Shown here: piece by piece, positions 44,211 to 57,325 of the stretch
How the letters are laid out: each line of letters opens with the position of its first letter
Position numbering within the stretch: the first letter of the stretch is position 1
Source of the DNA: Heliocidaris tuberculata
Taxonomy: Eukaryota > Echinodermata > Echinoidea > Camarodonta > Echinometridae
Length of the DNA stretch: 64,000 bases
Reading direction: 5' to 3'
Assembly (NCBI GenBank): GCA_025618425.1
Contig: CM046835.1
Location: forward strand, 19,189,374-19,253,373
Notes under the pieces: model-generated
What the model was told of the DNA's origin: nothing
The model's input: only the letters and a program-made list of their open reading frames with translations
Databases searched by the model: none
Translations under genes and position numbers: made by a program

Positions 44211-47200
44211 ACATCTTTTTAACCTGTCCATAATAAAAAATTAATCTAGTGATGGTCTGTTGTATTGTGGTGATAATAACCTTGTACTTGGATCAGTGGA
44301 TCAGTATGTGAGAAAACTATTATCATAACCCTTTGAAACAGGCCTGAAACTATTTAAATACTGATTAGTCATGTACATTGTAATGTATAATCAATGTGAT
44401 TGTACAAATGACAGAGGAATGTGAAACTTAAACCACATCACACAGTTTACATCAAGTAGATAATCAGAATAAACAGGAAGGAATAAAATGCTGACCATTT
44501 TCATAGTACATGCTGAGGTTGAAAATGACCTTGAGCTGACCATCATGCACAAGATTTTGTTTCACTTTATGCATTTGTAAAAATAATTTATTGAATATCG
44601 ACTTACACAATTTTGGAAAGTATTGCATGAAAGAAATACACTTGTACGTGTACATATTACAACAATGTTAGGAACATTGAATTTGAATTTGAAAAAAACA
44701 AACATGAATATCAGGTTTCATGAACAAGCTTTAGTGACCCTACATAAGATTGCTATATGACTTTGCTGATATTTTTTAGAGGCAGGGAGGGGATAATCTG
44801 ACCCTCCCCATCACAAATCTAGGCTAAACCACAGTAGATGGTACACACATTTTTATGATTTTTTTTCTTGAAATTAAGTCCTGAACATTCTGAGTATGCA
44901 AAAATCAAGCCATTAATTACTTGGTCACATGATCTTTTTCTGTCCCACGGACAATTTCAAAAAGATGTTTTTTGCGAACTTAATTTATTCAACATTGTGT
45001 TTCTAGTGTTATGACACTTGTCAACATTGTCACTTGCCAAAAAGTGACAATTATGAATTACTACATCTATGTGAATCTCAAATTGGCAATTTGGTAAATC
45101 GATCGGACGTATTCACGGTCAACTCTCCCATTTGTATACACCAAAATATCGTTAAATTCCAGTTTTCTCATGACCTGTTTACTAATCTTATGCATACTTC
45201 TTGAACAAAATTTCTCTTGATGACTCAAAAGCTTGCCAGAGGCTTGCCTGACATAGCCAACAACTAATGTATGCAAAATGGATTCCATCCAGAGAGATGC
45301 TATTATGCATAGCAGGTGCTCTAAATAGTTGGTAACCAGGGGTTCTGGACAGAAACATGCATAGATTGAAATACATTAGTAAGCAGGTCTATTGAGGAGA
45401 GGAATTTTATATTAGGGATAAATGTACATGTCTGAACAAGTTGAAGGCATGTATTGCTTTGTCTGTCTTAAGTAGACCTGTGCCATTGTTTTATTTTGAT
45501 TTATTTTACCATGACTAGTCATATATTTGTTTTCCCTATTTTTTTTATTAGGCCAACATGGTTTTATGCCTAAAGTTGTTTATATTTATTTTAGTAGTCA
45601 TGGTAGCAACAAGAGAAAAGTGTCCAAATTTCATTCAGCTGTAAGCTTCATTCATAATCATGTGATTCTGATTATAAACAGTATGTCTGCATGTATATGG
45701 GGAGAAAATTTCCTCTTTCGGGTGGTAATTTTAGCACAACAACTCCATATTACTTCCTCACTCTTTTCTTATCTTTCTTCCTGTTATTTTCCTACCCTGC
45801 TTGGATGCCTTTCTCTCAAGTTTTGTCCTTAATTTTAGAATTGGCATGTGATGTAGATTTGTTCTTGACCTTGGAAAATTCTAAGAAACTTTACAATGTA
45901 TTTGATTAAAAACATCTGTAATCATTTTCGAACTATGGATGTCAATATGAGTTTTTGAATTTGGAAATATACATATTGTTTATGTAATTTATTAATTTTA
46001 TTCATATTTTAGACAATGTTTTCTTTGCCTTGAGATCAAATTTGAAATTAACATTTTCATGAAATTTAACATCTTGGGTAGGTCGATGGATATAATTTTT
46101 TTATTCACAAATCTGTTCATAATTGTCTGATATTAATTAAACAGTGTCTGTTCCACAAGTTGCTTAGAAAGATAGCAATTCATATGCAGTCACAAGCATG
46201 CTGAGTCATAACAATAATAGCCAAGCAGACACGGACAGGGACTAATTGTTTTCATTTCAAGTACCTCTGAGACAATGAAAAACGTTGTTGTCTTGGAGGT
46301 GACATTCCTTTTCTCAATGGTGGTTTCCTTTCAAGACTTGCAGTAATCTGTCATTGAACTTCCAATAAAGGGAGCATTCATACCGAGAGCAATTAGTGAG
46401 ATTACAAAGTTTTGTTCTCGGTTCCACAACTTTGGAACTGCATTCAGAATCTCATTTTGTGTGTGCATGAACAAAAAATACTTCACTAATTAGTGAGATC
46501 TATATGGCAATCCAAATCACACTTATTGTGTGTTTTGTTAGTAACCAAGATTTTTTGCCATGCACTCTGTTATATCCTGGCCAGTGAAAGTGAGACCGGA
46601 AAATAGATTTTATTATATCCCATGTGTGAAGGGGCTTAAAAATACATGTATAATATTTGGATTATAATAATGCTGGGACTTACAGAGAAAAGATGGAATC
46701 AGAACCAGACCCAAAAATTTACCATATGTATTTTGGTACCCAAAATGGAAAAAAGGGAATATTTTCTTAAAATTTAACTGTTCATGCATTGATGATCATT
46801 ATTCATTCAAATCTCACTTTTCGTTGTGTGTGAATGACCCATCAGTCTTACTTGAGTTTTATATGAAATGCAGAGTCAAGGTCTAGCTTTCTTTACCTCA
46901 GGTATATTTCAGTCCTACTTTCCCCTAGCCTTGGCTTTTCAATGTGGTTAATCACAGGAATGTTATGATAGGATTCCTTCAAGAAACAAAGAGATTTTCC
47001 TCTTTCCGTTTGGATCTTGCAGACAGATTTTCAGAAAATCCACATTTTACTATTAGTTTTGTTTGCAATTTATGTCAGGTGTGATGACATACTTGTTTAG
47101 GGCAAGTCCATGTCATTTGTTCAATTTGTATCCTATATGTCATTATGAGCACATTAATTAACTATTGAAGGTAACTTTGCTATCAAATAGTTTTCTTCCT

Positions 47201-47840
47201 AGACATGTATACATGGAGGTCCATATTCTTGTAGGTTTATTAACTTTTTTTCTGCTAAAATTTTCCGGTAAAATTCTACATTCAACCTGTGTTCATGAAT
47301 GTGACAGGGAACATATTATGGGACAAAGTACCTTGGTTTAACCTCTTGTATACTTGTTTTAAACCTATTTCAACCTGCCCATTCATTTAGGAAATACTTA
47401 ACTTTCCCCTTCTGAAATATTTGTCTAATTTCATGTTTCATGGAACATCCACAGTGTCTGAATATAAAGAATGTGTACTCCGTTGTGTCATAATGATTTG
47501 TTGCCATCAATCCAGCTGTAAAATCTTACATTTTCTCTCTTATGTTTGGTATGAAGTAATGCAGATAAAGATCTTTATTTCAGGGTATTTGACATTCTTT
47601 TTTAGGCACTCATTTGAGTCATTCTGGGTATCTGGAAATGGATGACTCTACCTTTAATGTGGCTGGCTGGCATCCACTTTTTTCCACTCAGGGAGGTATA
47701 AAGTATCTAGCCAGGGCAAACAAAGGAAGTCCATCTCAAAATTATAACTCTGTAAGTGTCACGTAAACAGGAAAAACATTCTCATATTCATGAGTGATGT
47801 GAAGTGAATACCAGTACTCACAGGAAAAGAGAAAGTGGGG
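44211..47840. other. gene-free stretch, nothing recognised
   Basis: AT-rich and largely unique. GCAATTAGTGAGATT (46391) and CTAATTAGTGAGATC (46486) are a short direct repeat. No exon is supported. Confidence 0.4.
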
Positions 47841-47852
47841 TGGGAAATCTTT

Positions 47853-47998
47853 GTTTTTTTTTCTCTTTCTTTTTTCTTTTTTCTTGTTTTATTTTTAATT
47901 TTTTTTTAATTCTCTTATTTTTTGTTTATCTTTTTATTTATTTATTTATTTTTTATTTATTTATTTATTTTTCTAATTTTAAATTTGGGGGGGGGGGT
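47853..47998. repeat. T-rich tract with (TTTA)n and a G-run
   Basis: TTTTTTCTCTTTC, then TTTATTTATTTATT units, ending in GGGGGGGGGG (47987-47997). The hydrophobic frame through it is not a gene. Confidence 0.9.
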
Positions 47999-47999
47999 C

Positions 48000-48864
48000 A
48001 TGTGGGGGAGTGGAAGTACCTATGTGCATAATAATATGGTTGAGGACACAATGATCTCGATTCGAGCATGATGAGATCAGATAATGAAATGATACGATGG
48101 TACAATATAAATGTTCAAGTGGAACAGTTTGAGAACATATCTTATTCAAGTTTTATTTTTGATACCAGGACAAACATTCTATGTAAGCTCACTGTGTCAA
48201 ATATATCACATGTGTGTCATCCAGAAATCGTTTTGACCTTCAAATGTATAAAAAAATCTGTGATTGCTCTGATTGAATTGTCACATATCAAATTTGAAAG
48301 TTGATTTACTATTCAACCATCATTCCTTAATTAAATGAACATTATCTTATTTTTTAAAAGAAAATGTCAGCTGATTGAAGTGCGATATTGCAAAATTTAA
48401 GGCTGAGATTAACATCATATTCTTGGCAAAATTACAAAAAGATATGATAATATGAAATTATTTCTATCATAAACATTGATTCTTCAGCTTTTCCTGATCA
48501 CATTTTAGCAACCTGGGAGTTATCACTGCACTGCAAAGAGAAGATCGACTGATCGCTAAATGTTACCAAATTCTATATTGATGAAAAATTCTTTAATCAC
48601 TTTTGCCATTATCTCTTGATGAATATTCTTTATAAAATGCTTGTAGTGGAAACATATTTGAGAATTGAGTATATTCGTAACACACAAGATGTTAAATGTT
48701 TTGGTTTGAGCCTCACCAGTTGAACATTCATTCATACCTTTGTTTGTTGACATAAAAAAAAGATAGAGAAGAGGTTGGGGTAGGAAGCATGAAGTAGGCC
48801 AAACATCTAGCCATTCTCCCATTTCCTGATACCCACAAAAACCATACCCTGATTAAAAGATCAG
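48000..48864. other. gene-free, nothing recognised
   Basis: No supported feature. Confidence 0.4.
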
Positions 48865-49285
48865 ACTCCAGTCAGACTGTGCTAGCTGAAGGTAATGTAA
48901 TTGTCTGGGTTTTATATGCAAAAACACCAGAAGTTATTCTACAGGTTGCTCTAATCATAAGTGCGATGATCTTGGTGAGATAATAACGCATGTGTAAATA
49001 GAAGCAAAGAGTTCAGATTCTAGTCTGTCAGTAGCTTGCATGAAGGTAACTGTCTGGTTTAATATGAAAAAGCCAGGAGTTATTTACAGGTTGCTGTAAT
49101 GCCAAGTGTTGATGATCTTGATCAGATGATAGTATTTCATGTTAGATATTATTGACAAGGATAGAAACAAATATTTCCGACTCCGGTCAGTCAGTCAATC
49201 ACTGCATAGGGTGATTTCCGGGCTTTCATCTGCACAATACCAGAACTTATTTTACAGGTTGCTTAATCCTCTGTGCGATGATATC
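48865..49285. repeat. ~145-170-bp tandem repeat, 3 units
   Basis: Words CTCCAGTCAGaCTG, GAAGGTAAtGTAATTGTCTGG, ACACCAGaAGTTATT, ACAGGTTGCT and GTGCGATGATCTTG recur. The ACAGGTTGCT anchors are near 48941, 49085 and 49254. Confidence 0.75.
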
Positions 49286-50571
49286 TAAAAGATATTATGT
49301 CCACTCAAAAATTGGTATATATATAAAATCTTATGATATCATGCAAATGTCACATTCATATTTTTTTCAACTTGGATGATAGAAAGCAGAACTTAATTCA
49401 AGTCTCACTTTTCTTCTTCCTTTTGAATTTTGTACTAAATATTCCATTGATGTGAACAGATTGTGTGAGTGTGGTTACAAAATTATCAAAACGTTTTCTC
49501 AGCCTTTTTTGTGAAATATCTTAGTTTTGTTTAACATTTGAGTGAAATGAATCCTGCTAGAATTATAAAGGAGGAAATAATGAAAATTGAAGAAGAAAAA
49601 TTTAAAAAAGGAAATGAAGGAGGAAGAATGTAAATAAGGAGAGAAAACTTATATACAACAATTAGAAAAAGTAAGTAGATAAAAAGTGAGTAAAAGAGGA
49701 AAGGAGAAAGAAAGTGGAGTCTGATTTAATAGGGATAGACAAATCTTGCTATCAAACCTTTGGGGAACAAAAGACAGCAGCATTGAGATAGAGCAAGCTT
49801 CAAGCAGTGATTTATCCCACCCAATGCAACCATTTCCTGGACGGAAATCTGACTTGCACATATCCGGCGAAGCTGAAAAAAATCAATTAGGGATTTCTTT
49901 TTGCATATTTTAGACTCGAGTTTTCTGGATTGGGATGAATTAGAACTTGTATGCTGCATGCTTCCAAAAATGTTTCCCTGTTCCAAGTAAGGTGACCCAT
50001 TTTATACTAGAAAACACTTTAAATTAGGGAATTTTATGGTTTTACCATTTCTGAATATTCATTTGGTACCCTATTTACAATAATGGCTTTACAACTGTGA
50101 GGAGATTTAATGAGGAACTGGTTCATTGCTCTATATACTTTGATATAAACAAATTTATTTTGTATTAGTTGTGGTGGCTCACGTATAGTAGCTCACTTTA
50201 AAGTCAGCATAGAGGCCTAACATTGACAATCCAGGAGTATTGTGAGAATATTTCAAGTGATTTGAGATGTGGGGGATGTTGAATAAATTTTTGCCAACAA
50301 ATCTACTGACAGGAAAATAAAAATTGCCAACAAGCAAACACAGAAAAAAAAAATTGTTTTAAATTTGCAGATGGATTTTAAACAAAATGTCCACCCCCCA
50401 AAAAGTCTGAAAGTGTGATGTTTCACCACATCTTGATGAATTTTATTAGATTTAAACCAAATAGTTGATTTCTTACTGCTGACATCAATGCAAAAAATGT
50501 ACTTGGTGCAATCCTTCAAATGCATTTTTCCCAAGAAGTGTTCTGTATTGCTTGATCAGGATTTCTCTGAA
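49286..50571. other. gene-free, nothing recognised
   Basis: Purine-rich at 49555-49710 (GAAGAAG, GGAGAAAG). No exon supported. Confidence 0.4.
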
Positions 50572-50820
50572 CCATGTTCACCCTTACTGAGTGGGCGGAT
50601 GGGCAAATGCTTAGCTTGGAGTGACCAAAAATGGAACGAGACAACATGTAGACCCAACATATGTCCACAAAACTGATTGGACAGCTCTTTTTTAACCATG
50701 TTCACCCTCTTACTGAGTGGGCGGATGGGCAAATGCTTAGCTTGGAGTGACCAAAAATGGATTGAGACAGCATCTAGACCCAACATATGTCCACGAAGCT
50801 GATTGGACAGCTCTTTTTCT
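50572..50820. repeat. ~125-bp tandem duplication, 2 highly similar units
   Basis: CCATGTTCACCC...CTTACTGAGTGGGCGGATGG...ACCCAACATATGTCCACrAArCTGATTGGACAGCTC is present twice (from about 50572 and 50696) with only a handful of differences, so it is recent. On the minus strand both units are open in the same frame (KELSNQ...GHMLGL...HFWSLQAKHLPIRPLSK), within a 133-codon frame (50556-50957). Upstream of this, CATTTTCAG at about 50985 could be an acceptor. I do not recognise the peptide; it could be chance or a remnant coding exon. Confidence 0.8.
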
Positions 50821-53081
50821 AACTCAACTCCACCCAAATTTAGGAAAGACTTGATGAAGTTAGCAGACAGGAGACGAATTAAGATGCGAGATCTGGATGT
50901 GTTTTGGTATAGTAGGTTGCAGTGGAGACAAGAGAAAAGATAGGTGAACGCCTCCAAGTGGCTGGGGTATTTCCCATCCTCACAGATACACTGAAAATGA
51001 AATCAACATCATCTGCACTTTCTACTTCCATTTTCACATACTTCTAAAGAAGCACATTTTCTTATCCCCTTTCTCTTTTATGATCATAAAGTAATTATCC
51101 TATATGTGGGTTTTTCCAGCAGTAACACCAACCAGTATATCCTTATGGAAGTAAAATTAAAGAAGTATATGGAATAGAAGTGAAGTTAGATTGGACGAGC
51201 AAGTAATACAGATAAATCTACAAATATAACTGACTTTGCAGGTTTAATATTTTTCAGCATATAGGGCAGTGTTTTGTTAAGCAAGCTTATAAAACCCATT
51301 TGCTCAGACCCAAAAGAGAAGCTAATTTTTAGCACCCTTAAAGATGCACCAATATTTGGACTATTTCATAGAGTAAAGCCCACTTTCAAAAAGTAGTATA
51401 ATATGAGGCAAAGTTTTCCCTGACCAACAGCATTCCCCACCCCCCCCCCCCCCGAAAATCATCAAGACTTGGCTAGCATAATAAGTACTGTAGTCACTTC
51501 AGACTTAAATATCCAAAGATGTGCTTATTTACAGGTCAGTTTTCTGATAATAATTATATAGAGGACATTTTGCCATTTACTGCAAAATAGCCATTGCAGT
51601 ATCCAGCAGGAAATAGATGAATAGGGTGGGTTTACGTGTTAAATTTGAAGGAGACAGGAATTTGAGTGATATTGGAGTCACATGATGAAGTCCTGGTAAA
51701 TGTGAAACCAAGGAAATGCTTTTTAAAAAAAATTTTGTTTCCACAGAAATGATCAGTAATCCAACAAGGATGCATGGTATTAAAAGAAAATAATTTAGTC
51801 TAATAAGCCAGTTCGTAAATAGTACATTGTACAAATGACCCTGACATGACCCCAATTTGTACACCTACGCGCATCTGTTATGGTGGATGCACAAGTCTTG
51901 TTTAACATGTAAAATCATACTTGAGTGCACACCATGGTGCACACACTATGAAAGCGTATAAAGGTCAATTGTACTCGGTACAGATTACCTTTATCTGCAC
52001 ATGTGCGAATTGTAATTACAAAATACATTTAGCTTATTGAGATTCTAAGGAAATGTTTAATTTATTTGATTTTGATAATTTACAGTGGTTATATGTTTTT
52101 CACAATCACAATCAAATTTACCTTCCTTTCTTACTTTTTTGAAACATTTTGAACAATATTTGATTCATTTTATATAAAGTCTTTTTCCTTTAGGTTTCAC
52201 ACATTTTTCTGACAATAGATTTATATAACATGATGAGAAATAAAATTATTTGATTTAGACATCAGTCTTAGTAAAATACCCATAAATAGATGTTTACAAT
52301 TTTGGAACATTGACCCATCACCCTTATTATATTTTACAGATTTTTTTCTTTGATTTGACATGGTTAATTCAATACAAAAAAAAAACCTCACCTAGCTAAA
52401 AGCTGATTTGAGAATCATTTGCATTGTTTTATTGAAATATAAAAATACATACATGGTAAATTTGAATATGCAATAATATTACATGAGGTAGTAACAGAGT
52501 AGGTATTAACAAAACAATATGGTATGAGTGTCATTGGCTGAATTATTAGTAATAATAAGAAAGCAAATATATTTTTTTTAAATATTCAAGTATTTACAGC
52601 TGAATTTTTATCAAATTGTACAGGTGAGAATACTATGTGGCTCAACATTAATGCTTAATACCAGCTAGGAATTCAATTCATAGGAAATTGATTTATTAAA
52701 TTTGATAATGATTTGTTTTTTCACAACCAGAGAATTATTGTGAATATGATACTTAGAGGACAGGAAGGAATTTAGGAGGTTAATACTTGAGGATCTAATT
52801 TTTAGGTGGTTATTAACTTTGTGGTTAATGTTTGGTAAAGTAAATCAGTAATTTTTATCCAATTATGATTTGGAATAAGGATATATGAATATGATGTCTT
52901 TGACCTGTTTCCTGTTAGAATTGAATTTGTACTTTTGTGGGTTTTTTGTGGACCAAATATCTCATGGATGGGAGATATGCATATGGCTGACATGAATATT
53001 TTCCCTCTTTGGTATACTTTCAGAACTTGCCATAGTATATGATATACTACGCATTTACTTTTATGACATTTACAATGTCTG
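50821..53081. other. gene-free stretch, nothing recognised
   Basis: A C-run at 51438-51454. Otherwise AT-rich unique sequence. Confidence 0.4.
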
Positions 53082-53085
53082 TTAA

Positions 53086-53158
53086 CCTGTTGCCTACTAG
53101 AACCAGGTGGTCCCTGCGGTAAACCTATGGGGATTAAGAGAATTCAGTAGTCAGTGGG
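53086..53158. mobile_element. very small MITE with TTAA flanks
   Basis: 73 bp. The left end CCTGTTGCCTACT and the inverse of the right end (CCCACTGACTACT) are similar, and TTAA lies on both sides (53082-53085 and 53159-53162). The TTAA plus CCY start suggests a piggyBac-type derivative. The short length makes chance symmetry possible. Confidence 0.5.
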
Positions 53159-53162
53159 TTAA

Positions 53163-53715
53163 CATACTACAAATACTATTTGCATGGTCTATGGATTCAG
53201 TTCCTGGTCAGCAAAGAGTTGATGCATCATACAGGCAACTATGTATTGAAAATAGACAATTTTAGGTCATGAGCACTGAATGTAACAATAGTACAGTACA
53301 TAAAATATATGGAAAGTCATCAGTAAAAGCTAAATTCAACATGGAAGAAATTGCTTAATCCCTTGATATTCTAAATTGCCTATACCCTCTACATGGGCTT
53401 TCCTGAAACCTTCAGCTTCATAGAACACTTGTAAACAATAACAACAAAATTACTCTTTAAAAAAAAATTTAGTATGCCAGTGCTTCCCAGGCATTCAAGG
53501 AAAGAGGATGAAAGTTAGAGGAAAGAGAAAGAATAGTCTGCTTGAAGGCAGAGTAAACATTCAATAGAAAATAGAGATATTCAAAATATGGTTAAAGGTA
53601 ACAGTGTAAGAGAGTGAATGGGAGGGAATGGGAGTGAAGGACAAAAAATTTTAAGTGAAGAATCAAATTTGTAAGTGCCGAGAGAGATAGAGGCATGGAG
53701 GGAGAGGGAGAGATA
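53163..53715. other. gene-free, nothing recognised
   Basis: No supported feature; purine-rich towards the right (GGGAGGGAATGGGAG). Confidence 0.4.
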
Positions 53716-53990
53716 ATGATAATGTGTTGTTATTGTATAGGGCAGATCACATTATGATATAACGTCTCTGTGCTTCCAAAGGACTGGATATTATTTCCCC
53801 GGCTGTAGCTCCAGCAACCGTAGCACTCAGTGCATTGAAGGAATAAATCCTACCAGGTACCCACTTGGGTCGAGTGTGGCAAATGTAGATTAATGTCTTG
53901 CCAAAGGACGTTAGTGCTGAGGCAGGGATTTGAACCCTGTACCTTGTAGTTCACAGTCCGGGGACTTATCCACTAGACCATAACACCTCT
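53716..53990 (-). mobile_element. tRNA-derived SINE, copy 2
   Basis: Minus-strand copy of the family at 10737. The head has an A box TGGTCTAGTGG (complement at 53970-53980) and a B box GGTTCAAATCC (complement at 53926-53936). The body words GTCCTTTGGCAAGACATTAA, CTACATTTGCCACACTC and GTGGGTACCTGG match copy 1. The tail is ATAACAACACATTATCATTATC-like. A minus-strand tRNA scan may report it as a pseudo-tRNA. Confidence 0.85.
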
Positions 53991-55426
53991 AGGATATCAG
54001 AGAGAATAAGAAGAAATGAGATCTGGAAGGATAGCAGAAAAGAGGATGTTGCAATGAGAAAAGTACTCACGCCTTCCAAATATTATCAGCTGTTACCACA
54101 AGTGTGACGTCATATTGACGCTATTCTGATTTCCTTTCACTTCAGGCTTGGTTTCGTCACATTTAAAAACCTTAAACTGATACGTGTGTGCGTTGTTACA
54201 TGTGCCCTGCTTTGCCCTTTGTCTTCTTTGGTCATGATTTTAAAATTCCCATGATTTCAGAGAGCAGTATATATTTTAGTTTTCTTTTGAATGACTAGAT
54301 CTTTCCTGAAATATGATCATCAGACCCCCCCCCCCCCACTGAAATTCATCTTCTTTTTTCTTAATTTTAAGAATTAGATGAGCTTTTGAGAAATGGAGGA
54401 AAATCATTGTAAAATAGCATAGTATTGAAAAATTGAAATAAAGGATTTAGACTAAATGAGTTAATTTAAGGGATGATACTGTGCTGTACAAATCATTTTT
54501 AAATGTATAGATGACTTTTTGCAATATTTTGTTTTTGTTATCAATACAGATTTTTTTTTAGGGGGATACAATTTGATGTTGGAGCAAAATCTAGAACATT
54601 TGATGGAAGTGAATAGGCACTTTATTTTATAGTGTTTTACCAAGATCAGCTTGTTGATATGTAGAACATAAAAGCTATATGTGAAATTTACACACTTCGG
54701 ACATTGAAAACTATGTTTTATGCAATAATATTGACTATACTACAGTTTTTTGTTGTTGTTTTTTTTCTAGTGTGAACATGGCATAGCAGTATGTATAAAA
54801 ACATCTCATTTAGAAAAACAGTTTGGGCATCATTTCGAATTAGAACCTGCATTATAAAGTTAACTCACAATTTGAATACCCTATAGTAGAGTGACATAGG
54901 TATTATGTACTTCACTCCCCATGTTACTTTGTGATATGTGTTTTTGAGTATGCACCCTTTTTGCTATACTACATTCATTCTCTAGCTTTCTACATGCTAT
55001 GTTGCTTTATACTATACAAATTTTCCTCTAGTGTGAAAGGCCCAAAGTTTTAGAAATGATGTAAAAAATTTCCACCCTCTCATTTCCCAGATTTTGGCAG
55101 AGTGCCCCATCAAGATCATGACTTGATATAATTCTACCTAGAAAATATCACCTGATCATACTCAACATGTGACTATTACAAGAAAGAGAAAGTGCTTTGT
55201 CAGATTAAAATTGCTTTTGATATGACACATAAATACATTGTTTTGAATTCAGAATAATATGCTTATATTTAGGTGCCAATCCTTTTTGTACCATTTACAC
55301 ATATGCTTTGAATTAATAGACACCGATTAGTATTAGTATTAGTAGGATGAATTCATTCATGTTTCACTAAACAGACTGTTAAAGTAACTTTTGAAATGTA
55401 AGAATTTGATTAGCATTCCCTAAAGT
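53991..55426. other. gene-free stretch, nothing recognised
   Basis: C-run at 54327-54339. Several CTAG/CAG acceptor-like sites lead directly into stops. Confidence 0.4.
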
Positions 55427-55756
55427 GCCAGTCACACATACACGATGCACAGCCCGCGCACTGAAAAATTTGCAATTCGGCCTGTGCGTTGTCTTTCGCT
55501 GGGTGTGCATCAGCATTCGTTACTCATTCGTTGAGCACGCTGGACCTACGCTAGGCATTGGTAATCATTCGCTCTGTGCATCAGGATTTTTTTGCATGCG
55601 CAAAAATGTGCGCAGAGCTCAAAGCATTAATGTACTCACCAGAAGGACGCCCGACACACGCAGAGCGCGCTGGACCAACACCAGACACACGCGGAGCACA
55701 CGCTGGGTATTTGTTGTATGTATGTGCACTCGTCGCTGCACATGTGACGGCATGCA
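55427..55756. mobile_element. CpG-rich candidate TIR element
   Basis: CpG dinucleotides are dense compared with all neighbours (ACGCAGAGCGCGCTGGACC, ACACGCGGAGCACACGC, CCCGCGCACTG). The left end CCAGTCACACATACACGATG and the inverse of the right end (GCCGTCACATGTGCAGCGAC) show weak symmetry. GCTGGACC and ACACACGC words repeat inside. The three overlapping frames are short and unrelated to any family I know. An unusual MITE is more likely than an exon. Confidence 0.4.
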
Positions 55757-57325
55757 AGTTCAATTTGTTTTCTTTCCCATAGTAACCTACAAATTGTCTA
55801 ATCTGTTACAGGTAACATCAGTGATACCTAATCTCTTCCTCTTAATTGCCTGGATATTAATTTTCTTAAATAGTATCATAAATAATTTCTATCCTTTAAA
55901 GGTATTAGATAGTTTTGGGAAGCCCTCAAAAACTCCTTCTTGAGATTTCTTTGATTTTACTTGATAAATAGCAGGGTACTAACATAACTAAGATGCTGTG
56001 AAATTTTTTCCTCCTCAAGTGAAATATTTATCGAATTAGAGGTGAAAAGAATAAAAATCCCTGGCCCAAATAAGAGGGGATGTAAATTCGAACAACGGCC
56101 ACACGCATTACTCACATGAGGATTGCTGTGTGTTATAGAATACGCTACACATAGTGCGAAGCGCTGGGTTTATTGTGTGGGGAACCTTCGGGTGGATGAT
56201 ATGGTCTCAGCGTGAGGCAGTGAAAAGCCGTTACCAAGCATTTCTTACAGATATTTACACTAAAATTTGTTCGAAATCGTGAATGGAATGTTAAATAATC
56301 TCGTACATGTGTCTTATGATAAAAGGAGAATAGTATGTGACTATGTTAGATAAGTTTCTTGCCAGTATGATTTTTGCTACCGAGACTGTCTATGAGCTTT
56401 AATTGGATTCTACTATCCAAATGGTGATAGGAATCTTGACTTACAAACTAAAAAAAAATCTTTCTTTTGAAATCTGAAATTTTGGTCCATCAATTTTGGA
56501 GTTAGATGCACTTGCCCTTTACTGTCGTGGAATGTTTGTGTGTAAATTAACAATGAAAAAAGGGGAATTTAAGAACCATGATTCAGAGCCTTCATCACAC
56601 AAACTTGTATGTGGGATGCAGGTTTGTAAACTTGTTGGCACACTGGAAGTTGAATATTTAAGCAGTTTATGTATGCACCAAAATAGTAGGTAATTTGATC
56701 AACATGGGACATATAAAAGTTAATATTATCCAGGACATGATTTGCAGGATTATACAATCCTATCCAAATATTAAAGTGTATGTACCTGACAGATATATAT
56801 TTTCTTTATCATCAAGTAAGTACAAGGTTGCAATTCAACATAGAAAAAACACACCCCAATCACTTTCTGCTACCTGGGAAAGTTATCTGTTATTGTTTAG
56901 TGATGACTCACAAGTCTTGACCTGAAGAGGAAGAGATGGGGGTGCCATGTTACCCCTCTGGGCTACCCTAGGGTATACATATTCCTCTCAAGTCACTGTC
57001 ATAGTAACTTTCTAATAAATGATATAACCATTAACCATTCTACTTAAAAAAAAAAAGAAAAAAGACCTGCAATAAATGGTTTAAATTACAATTCCCCTTT
57101 AGTATGACCTAGTTGACTTTGACTCTTCATTTTTAAAATTTAAGAAGAAATTATTAAGAATTAATCACTCTATTTGCCTTTTCCAACATGAGTGTTCATG
57201 AGGGAAACATAATGCCCCTTTTGTTAAAGCATACATAAAAATCTTTCAATTTTGTTTAAGACTTTATCACTTTCTAGGGAAAATTATCTATATTCATCTG
57301 TTGTTTGTGCAAAGTGCTGCCTATA
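55757..57325. other. gene-free stretch, nothing recognised
   Basis: 56090-56230 is somewhat richer in CpG. No exon is supported. Confidence 0.4.

Noticed and set aside
54754..54790. Strong acceptor-like TTGTTTTTTTTCTAG
   Set aside because: All reading frames after it stop quickly and no donor follows.
55425..55943. 172-codon plus frame
   Set aside because: First half lies in a CpG-dense probable MITE, second half in AT-rich DNA; no consistent coding character.
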